Assembly: GCA_945870465.1 (NCBI GenBank)
Contig: CAMBSS010000161.1
Coordinates: 1-9,022, forward strand
DNA from: Bordetella parapertussis
GTDB taxonomy: Bacteria; Pseudomonadota; Gammaproteobacteria; Burkholderiales; SG8-41
Direction of reading: 5' to 3'
Length of the DNA: 9,022 nt
Of the stretch, positions 1 through 6,239 are shown piece after piece. The notes beneath the pieces were generated by a model. That model did no database searches. It saw nothing but the letters and a program-made list of their open reading frames with translations, and was not told the origin of the DNA. The stretch's first letter is position 1. Each line of letters opens with the position of its first letter. A program made the translations under genes and the position numbers.

Positions 1-1
1 T

Positions 2-1285
2 CTCGCCAAGCTGATGTCGGGGCGTTTTTACGCGGCCGCCAAGCGCGCCGGCACCAAGGTGCTCGGCGAATTCGCCAAGCGTGCCGAGGAACACGTCAAA
101 GGCATGGTGACTCCGGGCACCATGTTCGAGGAATTCGGCTTCAATTACATCGGGCCGATCGACGGCCACGATCTCGATGCGCTGGTACCCACGCTGAAAA
201 ACATCAGCGAGCTGAAAGGTCCGCAGTTCCTGCACGTGGTGACGCGCAAGGGGCAGGGTTATAAGCTCGCCGAGGCCGATCCCGTGCTGTATCACGGCGT
301 CTCGAAGTTCAAGCCCGACGACGGCATAGTAGGCGGCAAGACCGGCAGCAAGCCTACCTACACGCAGATATTCGGCGATTGGCTCTGCGACATGGCGGCG
401 CGCGACCCGCGCCTCGTTGGCATCACGCCCGCGATGCGGGAAGGCTCCGGACTCGTGCGTTTCTCGGAGCTCTACCCGGACCGGTATTTCGACGTGGGTA
501 TTGCCGAGCAGCACGCGCTGACTTTCGCCGCGGGGCTCGCCTGCGAAGGCTGCAAGCCGGTGGTGGCGATTTATTCGACGTTTCTGCAGCGCGCCTACGA
601 TCAGTTGATACACGACGTCATTATCCAGGACCTGCCGCTGGTGCTGGCGATTGACCGCGGCGGGCTGGTCGGCGCGGATGGCGCCACGCATAACGGCAGT
701 TTCGATATTTCCTATTTGCGCTGCCTGCCGAACATGACGGTGATGACGCCCTCCGACGAGAACGAGTGCCGGCAGATGCTGTATACCGCGTTTCAGATGA
801 ATTCACCGGTGGCCGTGCGGTATCCGCGCGGGGCCGGGCCCGGCACGCCGATTGAGCGCGAGATGCAGGCGCTGACCGTCGGCAAAGGCGAGATACGCCG
901 CAGAGGGAAGAAGCTGGCGTTGATGTCGAAGAAAATCGCGATCCTGGCGTTCGGCAGCATGGTCAAACCGGCACTCGATGCCGCGGAGGAACTCGACGCG
1001 ACGGTCGCCAACATGCGCTTCGTCAAGCCGCTCGATGAGGCGCTGGTCGCGGAACTTGCGAACTCTCACGATCTGCTCGTGACAGTCGAAGAGAACGTCA
1101 TCATGGGCGGCGCCGGCAGCGCGGTGCTCGAAGCGCTGCAACGATGCCGCATCAAGGCTTCCGTGCTGCTGCTAGGGTTGCCTGACCATTTTGTCGATCA
1201 CGGCGATCCGGCGTTGCAATTGAAGAGTTGCGGGCTCGACAAGGAAGGCATACTGGCGTCGATCCGGGCCAAACTCGCCGAGTAG
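2..1285 (+). CDS. dxs: 1-deoxy-D-xylulose-5-phosphate synthase, 5' end cut by the window
   Basis: Dxs is a cytosolic thiamine-diphosphate enzyme. It condenses pyruvate with glyceraldehyde 3-phosphate to give DXP, the entry point of the MEP isoprenoid pathway and a precursor of thiamine and pyridoxal phosphate. The frame is open at the left edge, and about 427 of the roughly 620 residues usual for the family are visible, so about the first third is missing. Visible in order are the end of the TPP-binding domain ([11 protein letters not shown] near 125-175, then [11 protein letters not shown]), the pyrimidine-binding transketolase domain with [13 protein letters not shown] (about 497-537; its Glu is the family's catalytic acid), [12 protein letters not shown] with the conserved His (about 673-711), YPRG near 820, and the C-terminal transketolase domain ending at TAG 1283-1285. 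No key residue looks lost. folE follows on the same strand after 59 bases. Identification is secure from these motifs. Confidence 0.97.
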   Translation, partial: LAKLMSGRFYAAAKRAGTKVLGEFAKRAEEHVKGMVTPGTMFEEFGFNYIGPIDGHDLDALVPTLKNISELKGPQFLHVVTRKGQGYKLAEADPVLYHGVSKFKPDDGIVGGKTGSKPTYTQIFGDWLCDMAARDPRLVGITPAMREGSGLVRFSELYPDRYFDVGIAEQHALTFAAGLACEGCKPVVAIYSTFLQRAYDQLIHDVIIQDLPLVLAIDRGGLVGADGATHNGSFDISYLRCLPNMTVMTPSDENECRQMLYTAFQMNSPVAVRYPRGAGPGTPIEREMQALTVGKGEIRRRGKKLALMSKKIAILAFGSMVKPALDAAEELDATVANMRFVKPLDEALVAELANSHDLLVTVEENVIMGGAGSAVLEALQRCRIKASVLLLGLPDHFVDHGDPALQLKSCGLDKEGILASIRAKLAE

Positions 1286-1287
1286 CC

Positions 1288-1300
1288 GGGTAGAATACCC
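1288..1300 (+). other. small hairpin in the dxs-folE gap, containing a TAGAAT box
   Basis: GGGTA (1288-1292) and TACCC (1296-1300) form a perfect 5-bp stem around a GAA loop, directly after the dxs stop. No T-run follows, so it is not a standard terminator. The same bases contain TAGAAT (1291-1296), which resembles a sigma-70 -10 box that could serve folE, but no convincing -35 box lies 16-18 bases upstream. The structure is visible; its function is a guess. Confidence 0.25.
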
Positions 1301-1344
1301 ATCTGTGCAGTCCTGAGCTCAAGTTGGAGCGGAGTCCCGATCCC

Positions 1345-1992
1345 ATGGCAAAAATGAAAAAGAACACGACCGCCGCCGCGCGCGGCAATGCGGCGAACGG
1401 CTATGCCAGGATCGAACAGTACAATTCCGATACGGTAGAGCGCATCGCCGGGAATTACCGCGAAATCCTCCTGGCACTCGGCGAAGACCCGGAACGCGAA
1501 GGGCTGATCAAGACGCCCGAGCGCGTGGCCAAGGCGCTGCAGTACCTGACGCACGGCAAGGGCCTCGATCCGGCGGCGATACTGCGCTCCGCGATGTTCA
1601 AGGAAGAGTACCAGCAGATGGTGATCGTCAAGGACATCGAGGTCTACTCGTTGTGCGAGCATCACATCCTGCCGTTTTTCGGCAAGGCGCACGTCGCTTA
1701 CATTCCCAACGGACACATCGTGGGCCTGTCGAAAATCCCGCGCGTAGTCGATGCGTTCGCGCGCCGGCTGCAGGTGCAGGAGAGGCTGACGGTGGAAATC
1801 CGCAATTGCATACAGGACACGCTGAACCCGCTGGGCGTTGCGGTGGTGATCGAAGCGCAGCACCTGTGCATGATCATGCGCGGCATCCAGAAACAGCATT
1901 CGGTCGCAACCACTTCCGCATTCACCGGGGAATTCCAGCAGGACAGAACCCGCGCGGAATTCATGCGCCTCGTTTCCAAGCGCGGCGATTGA
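1345..1992 (+). CDS. folE: GTP cyclohydrolase I, type 1 (zinc)
   Basis: FolE converts GTP to 7,8-dihydroneopterin triphosphate and formate, the first step of folate and other pterin synthesis. It is a cytosolic enzyme that normally forms a decamer. The product is 215 aa. The FolE core is clear: TPERVAKAL near residues 57-65, the CEHH motif (Cys104, His107) followed by [17 protein letters not shown], and QHLCMIMRG with Cys175. These three residues match the zinc ligands Cys110, His113 and Cys181 of the E. coli enzyme, so this is the metal-dependent FolE1 type, not FolE2. I chose ATG 1345 because GGAG at 1331-1334 lies ten bases upstream. An in-frame TTG at 1324 would add seven residues but is less likely. 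The first 20 or so residues are Lys/Ala-rich and outside the conserved core. ribBA starts 37 bases after the stop, so the two genes are probably co-transcribed. Confidence 0.96.
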   Translation: MAKMKKNTTAAARGNAANGYARIEQYNSDTVERIAGNYREILLALGEDPEREGLIKTPERVAKALQYLTHGKGLDPAAILRSAMFKEEYQQMVIVKDIEVYSLCEHHILPFFGKAHVAYIPNGHIVGLSKIPRVVDAFARRLQVQERLTVEIRNCIQDTLNPLGVAVVIEAQHLCMIMRGIQKQHSVATTSAFTGEFQQDRTRAEFMRLVSKRGD

Positions 1993-2029
1993 CCGCCGCC
2001 CCGGCGCCTTTTCCGATCCTGACCCACGC

Positions 2030-3259
2030 ATGAGCCAAACCAGCGAATCCATCGTCGAGCAGGTGCTGCCCGACGTGCGCAAAGGCCGCATGTTGATTCT
2101 GGTCGACGATGAGGACCGCGAGAACGAGGGCGATCTCTTCGTGGCGGCGGATCGTGCGACACCCGAGGCGATCAATTTCATGGCGACGCAGGCGCGCGGC
2201 CTGGTGTCGCTGGCGTTGACCGAGCAGCGCATGCGCGAATTGGGAATCGCGCTGATTGCAGACGATTCCGGCAACCAGAGCAAGTTCGGTACCGCGTTTG
2301 CGACACCTATCGACGCGCGCGAAGGGGTAGGGTCCGGCATGTCGGCGCAGGACCGCGCGCGCACCATTGCGGTGGCGATTGCGGATGGCACCAAGCCGGG
2401 CGATTTGATCCGCCCGGGACGCCTGCAGACGCTGCGCGCGCTTGAGGGCGGCGTGCTGGCGCGGCGCGGACACACCGAAGCGGCGGTCGATATCGCGCGC
2501 ATGGCGGGGCTGAAAGCGGCCGGCGTGATCTGCGAAATCATGAATGAAGACGGCACCATGGCGCGTCTGCCTGAACTCGAAAAATTCGCGGCGAAGCACG
2601 CCATCAAAATCCTCAAAATCGCCGACTTGATCGAATATCGCCGGCACGAGCGCCAGGTGCGGCGCAAATCCGAGACCGTGCTGCCGACGCGCAAGGCCGG
2701 CAACTGGCGGCTGATGGTCTACAGCGACGACCTGGAAACCACGCTCTACGTCGCGCTGGTGAAAGGCGAAATCAAGCCGGACGCACCGACCCTGGTGCGC
2801 CTGCATTCCCAGTGCCTGACCGGGGACGTCTTCGGTTCGGAGCGCTGCGATTGCGGCGAGCAGCTTGAGGCCGCCATGACGTCGATCGAAAAGAACGGCA
2901 GTGGCGTCGTGGTTTACATGTTCGACGAAGGGCGCGGCATCGGGCTGCTGAACAAAATTCGCGCCTACGCGCTGCAGGACCAGGGCCAGGACACGGTGGA
3001 GGCCAACCACACGCTGGGCTTTGCCGCGGATATGCGCGACTTCAAGACCGGTGCGCATATCCTGTTCGACCTCGGCGTGCGCGAAGTGCGCCTGCTGACC
3101 AACAACCCCGAGAAGGTCAAAGCGCTTGAAGATTACGGGTTGAAAGTGACGGCACGCGTTGCCATTGAAGTGCCGCCGCGTTCAGCCAACCGCAATTATC
3201 TGCAGACCAAGCGCACCAAGTTCGGGCACCTGCTGTCGCTGGGGGAGAAAAAGGATTGA
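2030..3259 (+). CDS. ribBA: bifunctional DHBP synthase / GTP cyclohydrolase II
   Basis: This fusion makes both riboflavin precursors. The N-terminal RibB half turns ribulose 5-phosphate into 3,4-dihydroxy-2-butanone 4-phosphate, and the C-terminal RibA half opens GTP to the diaminopyrimidine with loss of formate and pyrophosphate. It is 409 aa, normal for RibBA. The RibB signature DDEDRENEGDL is at residues 26-36 and the second metal ligand is probably His148 in RRGHTEAA. The RibA half has Cys262, Cys273 and Cys275 (HSQC then RCDC) as zinc ligands, and Tyr313 and Arg336, matching E. coli RibA Tyr105 and Arg128. So the RibA half does not look degenerate, unlike that of some RibBA-like proteins. 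An oddity is FDEGRGIG at 298-305, where E. coli RibA has RQEGRNIG. No strong Shine-Dalgarno is seen before ATG 2030. Neither ribH nor nusB follows; a convergent gene does. Confidence 0.96.
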   Translation: MSQTSESIVEQVLPDVRKGRMLILVDDEDRENEGDLFVAADRATPEAINFMATQARGLVSLALTEQRMRELGIALIADDSGNQSKFGTAFATPIDAREGVGSGMSAQDRARTIAVAIADGTKPGDLIRPGRLQTLRALEGGVLARRGHTEAAVDIARMAGLKAAGVICEIMNEDGTMARLPELEKFAAKHAIKILKIADLIEYRRHERQVRRKSETVLPTRKAGNWRLMVYSDDLETTLYVALVKGEIKPDAPTLVRLHSQCLTGDVFGSERCDCGEQLEAAMTSIEKNGSGVVVYMFDEGRGIGLLNKIRAYALQDQGQDTVEANHTLGFAADMRDFKTGAHILFDLGVREVRLLTNNPEKVKALEDYGLKVTARVAIEVPPRSANRNYLQTKRTKFGHLLSLGEKKD

Positions 3260-3336
3260 GGAGTGGGGAGAGCGAAGCGAGGGGCGGCGGATTGAGTAGT
3301 TCGAATTCCATAGCCCTCAATCCTCAATCCTCAAAC
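3252..3336. repeat. heptamer repeat and inverted repeat in the convergent ribBA-protease gap
   Basis: Three 7-base units lie head to tail at 3316-3336: CTCAATC, CTCAATC, CTCAAAC. Their complement GGATTGAG occurs twice upstream, at 3253-3260 (overlapping the ribBA stop) and at 3289-3296. This allows an 11-bp perfect stem, AGGATTGAGGA (3252-3262) with TCCTCAATCCT (3321-3331), or a shorter inner stem, 3289-3296 with 3316-3323 and a 19-base loop. The left half of the gap is purine-rich and the right half pyrimidine-rich. Five T at 3347-3351 follow on plus, inside the end of the protease gene. It could stop transcription from both converging genes, or be a dispersed intergenic repeat. The pairing is plain in the sequence; its role is inferred. 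Confidence 0.55.
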
Positions 3337-4011
3337 CTAGAACCTCTTTTTCAGCGTCATCGTTTCGCCGTCGCGTTTCATTTCCATGCGGTTCAGGAAG
3401 CTCATGCCGAGCAGCACGATGGGTTGCGAGCCAATGGTAACGACGCCATCGACGTTGTTGAGCGAAATGTCGCCCAGGCGCACTTCATCCAGTTTGACCC
3501 GGTAGGCCGGAACCACGCCATTTGCGGTCGACATGGCCGCTTTCTGGCCGGCAAGGTAGTTGATGCCAAGGCTCCTGGCTTCTTCGCTGCCAAGCAAAAT
3601 GAAAGTGGCGCCGGTATCGACCAGAAAACGCACCGACCTGCCGTTGATTTGCCCGTTCGCGATGAAATGCCCGCTGCCGTCGGCGTTCAATGAAACGCTC
3701 TGGCTGCCCGAGCTGGCCGAGCCGCCGCCTGAGGTGAGGCGCTCGTTCTGTCCCAGTTTCACGGTCTGCTTTTTGCCGCCGAGTTCGAACACCGCGGTTT
3801 CTCCCGAGATGCTGACCAGCTTGATGCCTTCGGGGGATGTTTCGCCGATCGCGAGCCAGCGCGGTTTTCCGCCATCGATGACGAGCAACGCCTTGTTGCC
3901 GACGATACCGTTGAGATTGACGTCGGCCGCTCCGGCGTCAGCCGGCCACAAGCCGGCGCCCGCCGATAGAAAAAGCAGAATCGTTAAAGTATGATGAAGG
4001 GACTTAGACAC
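3337..4011 (-). CDS. exported retropepsin-like (clan AA) aspartic protease
   Basis: This is a 224-aa protein of the bacterial single-domain aspartic protease type (TIGR02281-like). I chose GTG at 4011-4009 because a GGGGGAAAG stretch lies just upstream and because it begins a plausible signal peptide: Lys4, His6-His7, a hydrophobic run TILLFLSAGAG (10-20), then AGA|AD near residue 29. The in-frame extension upstream to 4446 has no family sequence and runs antisense to the next gene. Residues 31-90 form a small beta-rich domain (VNLNGIVGNKALLVIDGGKP and onward), followed by a Gly/Ser linker at 94-104. The protease domain is at about 106-224 with the catalytic motif DTGAT (Asp132) and the late conserved LLGMSFL (200-206). 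One Asp per chain implies a dimer. The likely site is the periplasm. The substrate is unknown. It converges with ribBA and diverges from the amidotransferase gene. Confidence 0.88.
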   Translation of the reverse strand: MSKSLHHTLTILLFLSAGAGLWPADAGAADVNLNGIVGNKALLVIDGGKPRWLAIGETSPEGIKLVSISGETAVFELGGKKQTVKLGQNERLTSGGGSASSGSQSVSLNADGSGHFIANGQINGRSVRFLVDTGATFILLGSEEARSLGINYLAGQKAAMSTANGVVPAYRVKLDEVRLGDISLNNVDGVVTIGSQPIVLLGMSFLNRMEMKRDGETMTLKKRF

Positions 4012-4029
4012 GTTGCGCTTTCCCCCACG

Positions 4030-4053
4030 TTGCAAACTTTCCACTTTGCAAAC
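4030..4053. promoter_or_regulatory. paired TTGCAAAC motifs in a divergent promoter gap
   Basis: The 51 bases between the two divergent starts (4012-4062) contain TTGCAAAC twice, at 4030-4037 and 4046-4053, spaced 16 bases start to start. The second copy lies within TTTGCAAA (4045-4052), a perfect 8-bp palindrome. Direct copies in a short divergent gap suggest a regulator site or overlapping promoter parts. I cannot place clear -35 and -10 boxes. The repeat is seen; regulation is inferred. Confidence 0.35.
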
Positions 4054-4062
4054 ATTCCGCAC

Positions 4063-4770
4063 ATGAAGCCAGTTGCCATTTTCCGGCACGCGCCCACCGA
4101 AGGTCCGGGTTATTTTGCCATATATCTCGATCGCCACCGTATCCCGTGGCAGATCATCGGCGTCGATGTGGGAGAAGCCGTGCCGGCCGACCCGCGCGCA
4201 TTCAGCGGCCTTGTGTTCATGGGTGGGCCGATGAGCGTCAACGACGATTTGCCGTGGCTTGCGCCGGTGCTGAAACTGATACGCGACGGTGTTGCAGCCG
4301 ACGTGCCGGTGCTCGGCCATTGCCTGGGCGGCCAGTTGATGTCCAAGGCGCTGGGCGGCGCCGTCTCGCGCAATTCCGTCAAGGAAATCGGCTGGGGCGA
4401 AGTGGCGGTGGTGGAGGCGCCGGCGGGGCGCCTGTGGTTCGGCCATGTCGCGCCATCATTCACGTCGTTTCACTGGCACGGCGAAACCTTCACGGTGCCG
4501 CCGGGTGCTGAACGTGTGCTGACCAACCAGCATTGCGAGAACCAGGCTTTCGCGCTCGGCAAGCACCTCGGCATGCAATGCCACATCGAGATGACGCCTG
4601 AAATGATCGATTCGTGGTGCGCAAGCGGCGCCGGCGAGATCGGCCGCAGCAAGAGCACGGCGGTGCAATCCATTGCCGTCATCAAGGAAGTGAGCGAGCA
4701 GGGTCTTGCTACGCTGCACGCTGTCGCTGATGGCGTGTACGACCGTTGGACTGAAGGACTTACGCGCTAG
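4063..4770 (+). CDS. class I glutamine amidotransferase domain protein (GMP synthase-like)
   Basis: This is a 235-aa stand-alone GATase1 protein. The family hydrolyses glutamine, or a gamma-glutamyl bond in related members, through a Cys-His-Glu triad. The nucleophile elbow GHCLGGQ gives Cys87, and QCHIEMTPE gives His174 and Glu176. Also typical are FMGGPMSVND (52-61) and SFHWHGETF (135-143), the usual layout of cytosolic GMP synthase-like amidotransferases. No synthetase domain is fused and no partner is adjacent, so the acceptor or true substrate is unknown. I place the start at ATG 4063 (MKPVAIFRH), which matches where the family fold begins, although no good Shine-Dalgarno is visible. ATG 3991 is in frame but would overlap the divergent protease gene. 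It is divergent from the protease and convergent with yajQ. Confidence 0.9.
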   Translation: MKPVAIFRHAPTEGPGYFAIYLDRHRIPWQIIGVDVGEAVPADPRAFSGLVFMGGPMSVNDDLPWLAPVLKLIRDGVAADVPVLGHCLGGQLMSKALGGAVSRNSVKEIGWGEVAVVEAPAGRLWFGHVAPSFTSFHWHGETFTVPPGAERVLTNQHCENQAFALGKHLGMQCHIEMTPEMIDSWCASGAGEIGRSKSTAVQSIAVIKEVSEQGLATLHAVADGVYDRWTEGLTR

Positions 4771-4783
4771 AACCTGCGCGTTT
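4762..4783 (+). terminator. GC hairpin at the end of the amidotransferase gene
   Basis: ACGCGC (4762-4767) pairs with GCGCGT (4776-4781) around an 8-base loop that includes the TAG stop, and the stem runs into TTT (4781-4783). The T-run is short, so this is a weak intrinsic terminator candidate. Its position at a convergent gene end supports it. Confidence 0.35.
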
Positions 4784-4796
4784 AACCTGGAGTTGC

Positions 4797-4822
4797 CGCG
4801 CTGAGGCGCCAGCTCAGTCGCG
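4797..4822. terminator. hairpin across the yajQ stop, between convergent genes
   Basis: CGCGCTGAG (4797-4805) pairs with CTCAG-T-CGCG (4813-4822), a 9-bp stem with one bulged T at 4818 and a 7-base loop. It covers the yajQ stop (4814-4816). No T-run follows on either strand, so any terminator activity would need Rho, or the hairpin may protect the mRNA 3' end. The structure is visible; its function is inferred. Confidence 0.3.
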
Positions 4823-5311
4823 AAAATTCCTGAACTGCAGCGGCACCTCGGTAATGGTTCTTTTCACCAGCGTGATGACTTCCTGCAGCGTGTCTTTCTT
4901 GGGGCCGGAAACGCGCACCACGTCGCCCTGGATCGCGCCCTGCGCTTTCATTTTCTGTTCCTTGAGCAGCTTGACGATTTTCTTGGCGAGTTCCTGCTCG
5001 AGGCCTTCCTTGACGGTGAGCGGCTGTTTGACGGTGTCACCGGTGGTTTTTTCAATGGTGCCGGCGTCCAGCGAACGCACATCAACGGCGCGTTTTGCGA
5101 GCTTGCCGGTCAGCACATCCTTGACCTGTCCCAGCTTGAAATGGTCATCCGCGAAGACCATCAGTACTTTCTTGTCGCCTTGCTCCTGGATTTCGACGCG
5201 CGCGTCGGAGCCCTTGAAATCGAAGCGGTTGGTGACTTCCTTGTTGCACTGGTCAACCGCGTTTTTTATTTCAACGTGGTTGACTTCGGAAACGATATCG
5301 AACGATGGCAT
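4814..5311 (-). CDS. yajQ: YajQ family nucleotide-binding protein (UPF0234/DUF520)
   Basis: This is a 165-aa protein matching YajQ from end to end. The typical start [10 protein letters not shown], the [13 protein letters not shown] block (28-40), [24 protein letters not shown] (106-129) and the end PLQFRNFRD are all present. Family members are small cytosolic proteins with two ferredoxin-like domains. The Xanthomonas and Pseudomonas relatives bind cyclic di-GMP and affect virulence gene expression, while other members are linked to RNA or nucleotide binding. Which applies here cannot be read from the sequence. The length is close to the usual 160-163. ATG 5311 has an AGGGAA ribosome site about eight bases upstream. 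It is the last gene of the minus-strand string, 16 bases after the proteasome-like gene, and its stop lies in a hairpin shared with the convergent amidotransferase gene. Confidence 0.95.
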   Translation of the reverse strand: MPSFDIVSEVNHVEIKNAVDQCNKEVTNRFDFKGSDARVEIQEQGDKKVLMVFADDHFKLGQVKDVLTGKLAKRAVDVRSLDAGTIEKTTGDTVKQPLTVKEGLEQELAKKIVKLLKEQKMKAQGAIQGDVVRVSGPKKDTLQEVITLVKRTITEVPLQFRNFRD

Positions 5312-5327
5312 GTGGATTTCCCTGCTG

Positions 5328-5906
5328 TTAACGTCGTTTCAATTTGACCGAATATGACATGACCGGCAATGCCGTGGCGTCGTCAAACTCCGCCGCCGCC
5401 TCGATGGCGAAGCGCGCGATGTCTTCAGCCGAGCGTTTGGGATCGTCGTATACGCCATACATCGCGCCCAGCGCCACGTCGGTGCCGCTGCCGATGGCGT
5501 AGAACTTGACGTACTCCTGCACCGTGCGGTGCGCGCCCACGCCGAAAATGCCGTGAGGATTGGCGAGCAGCACGTCAAAGCGGCTCGATTCAAGGGAGTC
5601 GTCTTTGTCGCTCACGGTGACGAGGAAGTACTGGTCCTTGAGCGCCGTGTGGAACACCTGCCAGGTTTTGAAAATGTGGATGGTGCTGTCAAAGCGCGCT
5701 TTTACTTTGGGCTGGGTAAAGTAGTCGCGCATGATGGTTTTGAAGGTGGCAGAACCAGACGCGCCGATGAAGGTGTCACCGGCGCGCACGATCTTGTCGT
5801 TGTTCGCGATATAGGTAGCCGACTCCTTGCCGGTGCCCCATTTGGTCAGCGTGTCGGCGGCGATGGCGGCGCGCCCGTTCTTTTTGACTACGGCGATGGT
5901 GGTCAT
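5328..5906 (-). CDS. proteasome-like Ntn-hydrolase, probably betaproteobacterial proteasome homologue (BPH)
   Basis: This is a 192-aa protein with a proteasome-subunit fold. It starts [19 protein letters not shown]. After Met removal Thr2 would be the N-terminal nucleophile, as in HslV. Asp18 in AADT and Lys38 in NDKIVR fit the Asp17 and Lys33 partners of HslV and proteasome beta subunits, with about four extra residues before the Lys. AIGSG (137-141) matches the conserved Ser loop, followed by the [30 protein letters not shown] helix region. HslV-specific blocks (GGDGQVS, NARKVRR) are absent and no hslU is adjacent, so I prefer BPH, a family known from betaproteobacteria that forms double-ring 14-mers, over HslV. 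Anbu is less likely given the TTI start. The natural substrate and any unfoldase partner are unknown. An AGGTG ribosome site lies five bases before ATG 5906. It sits between ppnP and yajQ with gaps of 13 and 16 bases. Confidence 0.8.
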   Translation of the reverse strand: MTTIAVVKKNGRAAIAADTLTKWGTGKESATYIANNDKIVRAGDTFIGASGSATFKTIMRDYFTQPKVKARFDSTIHIFKTWQVFHTALKDQYFLVTVSDKDDSLESSRFDVLLANPHGIFGVGAHRTVQEYVKFYAIGSGTDVALGAMYGVYDDPKRSAEDIARFAIEAAAEFDDATALPVMSYSVKLKRR

Positions 5907-5919
5907 GCCGGCACCTGGT

Positions 5920-6231
5920 TCAGCCGAAGTGGCAGACGTAGTCGAGCGTCTCCAGCGCTTCGATGTCGAAGCTCGCGTTGGCAGGTACTTTAAAGCTCTC
6001 GCCCGCGCGATAAGTGCGCCAGTCGCTCGCGCCGGGGAGTTTCGCGCGGCAGCTGCCGGCGGTGATTTCCATGATTTCCGGCTCGGCGGTCTTGAACGTC
6101 AGCTTCGCCGGGAGAATCACGCCGACCGATTTGCGGCTGCCGTCCGCGAAGTGCACGGTATGGCTCACGCATTTGCCGTCGAAAAAGACGTTCGCTTTTT
6201 TGGTAACGCTGACGTTGTCGAATTTCGTCAT
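5920..6231 (-). CDS. ppnP: pyrimidine/purine nucleoside phosphorylase PpnP (YaiE/DUF1255)
   Basis: This is a 103-aa single-domain cupin protein. PpnP splits nucleosides such as uridine, adenosine, guanosine and cytidine with phosphate to the free base and ribose 1-phosphate in the cytosol. The family pattern is clear: RKSVGVILP (33-41), the [15 protein letters not shown] block (46-60), [21 protein letters not shown] (65-85) and the end YVCHFG. E. coli YaiE has the same blocks in 94 aa; the extra residues are at the N terminus. The ATG at 6231 has an AGGAA ribosome site that overlaps the TAG stop of argG, with only eight bases between the genes, which suggests translational coupling to argG. 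The proteasome-like gene follows 13 bases after the stop. Confidence 0.93.
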   Translation of the reverse strand: MTKFDNVSVTKKANVFFDGKCVSHTVHFADGSRKSVGVILPAKLTFKTAEPEIMEITAGSCRAKLPGASDWRTYRAGESFKVPANASFDIEALETLDYVCHFG

Positions 6232-6239
6232 GGCGTTTC

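Noticed and set aside
1993..2029. CGCC/GGCG hairpin plus TTTT after folE as a terminator
   Set aside because: The stem is only 4 bp, and ending here would separate folE from ribBA 37 bases on; it is no better than chance in GC-rich sequence.
1198..3058. Long minus-strand open frames (about 501 and 365 codons) opposite folE and ribBA
   Set aside because: They lie antisense to two clearly recognised enzymes, show Arg/Ala/His-rich composition typical of reading GC-rich genes backwards, and have no recognisable domain.
3256..3693. Plus-strand frame starting in the ribBA-protease gap
   Set aside because: It runs antisense through the protease domain, has no ribosome site and no family resemblance.
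4012..4446. Upstream extension of the aspartic protease frame to an ATG at 4446
   Set aside because: The added 145 residues are antisense to the amidotransferase gene and resemble no domain; the GTG at 4011 gives a ribosome site and a signal peptide.
5328..5906. Plain HslV as the identity of the proteasome-like gene
   Set aside because: The HslV-specific GGDGQVS and NARKVRR blocks are missing, the Lys is shifted by about four residues, and no hslU is adjacent. HslV remains the fallback if a tree disagrees.
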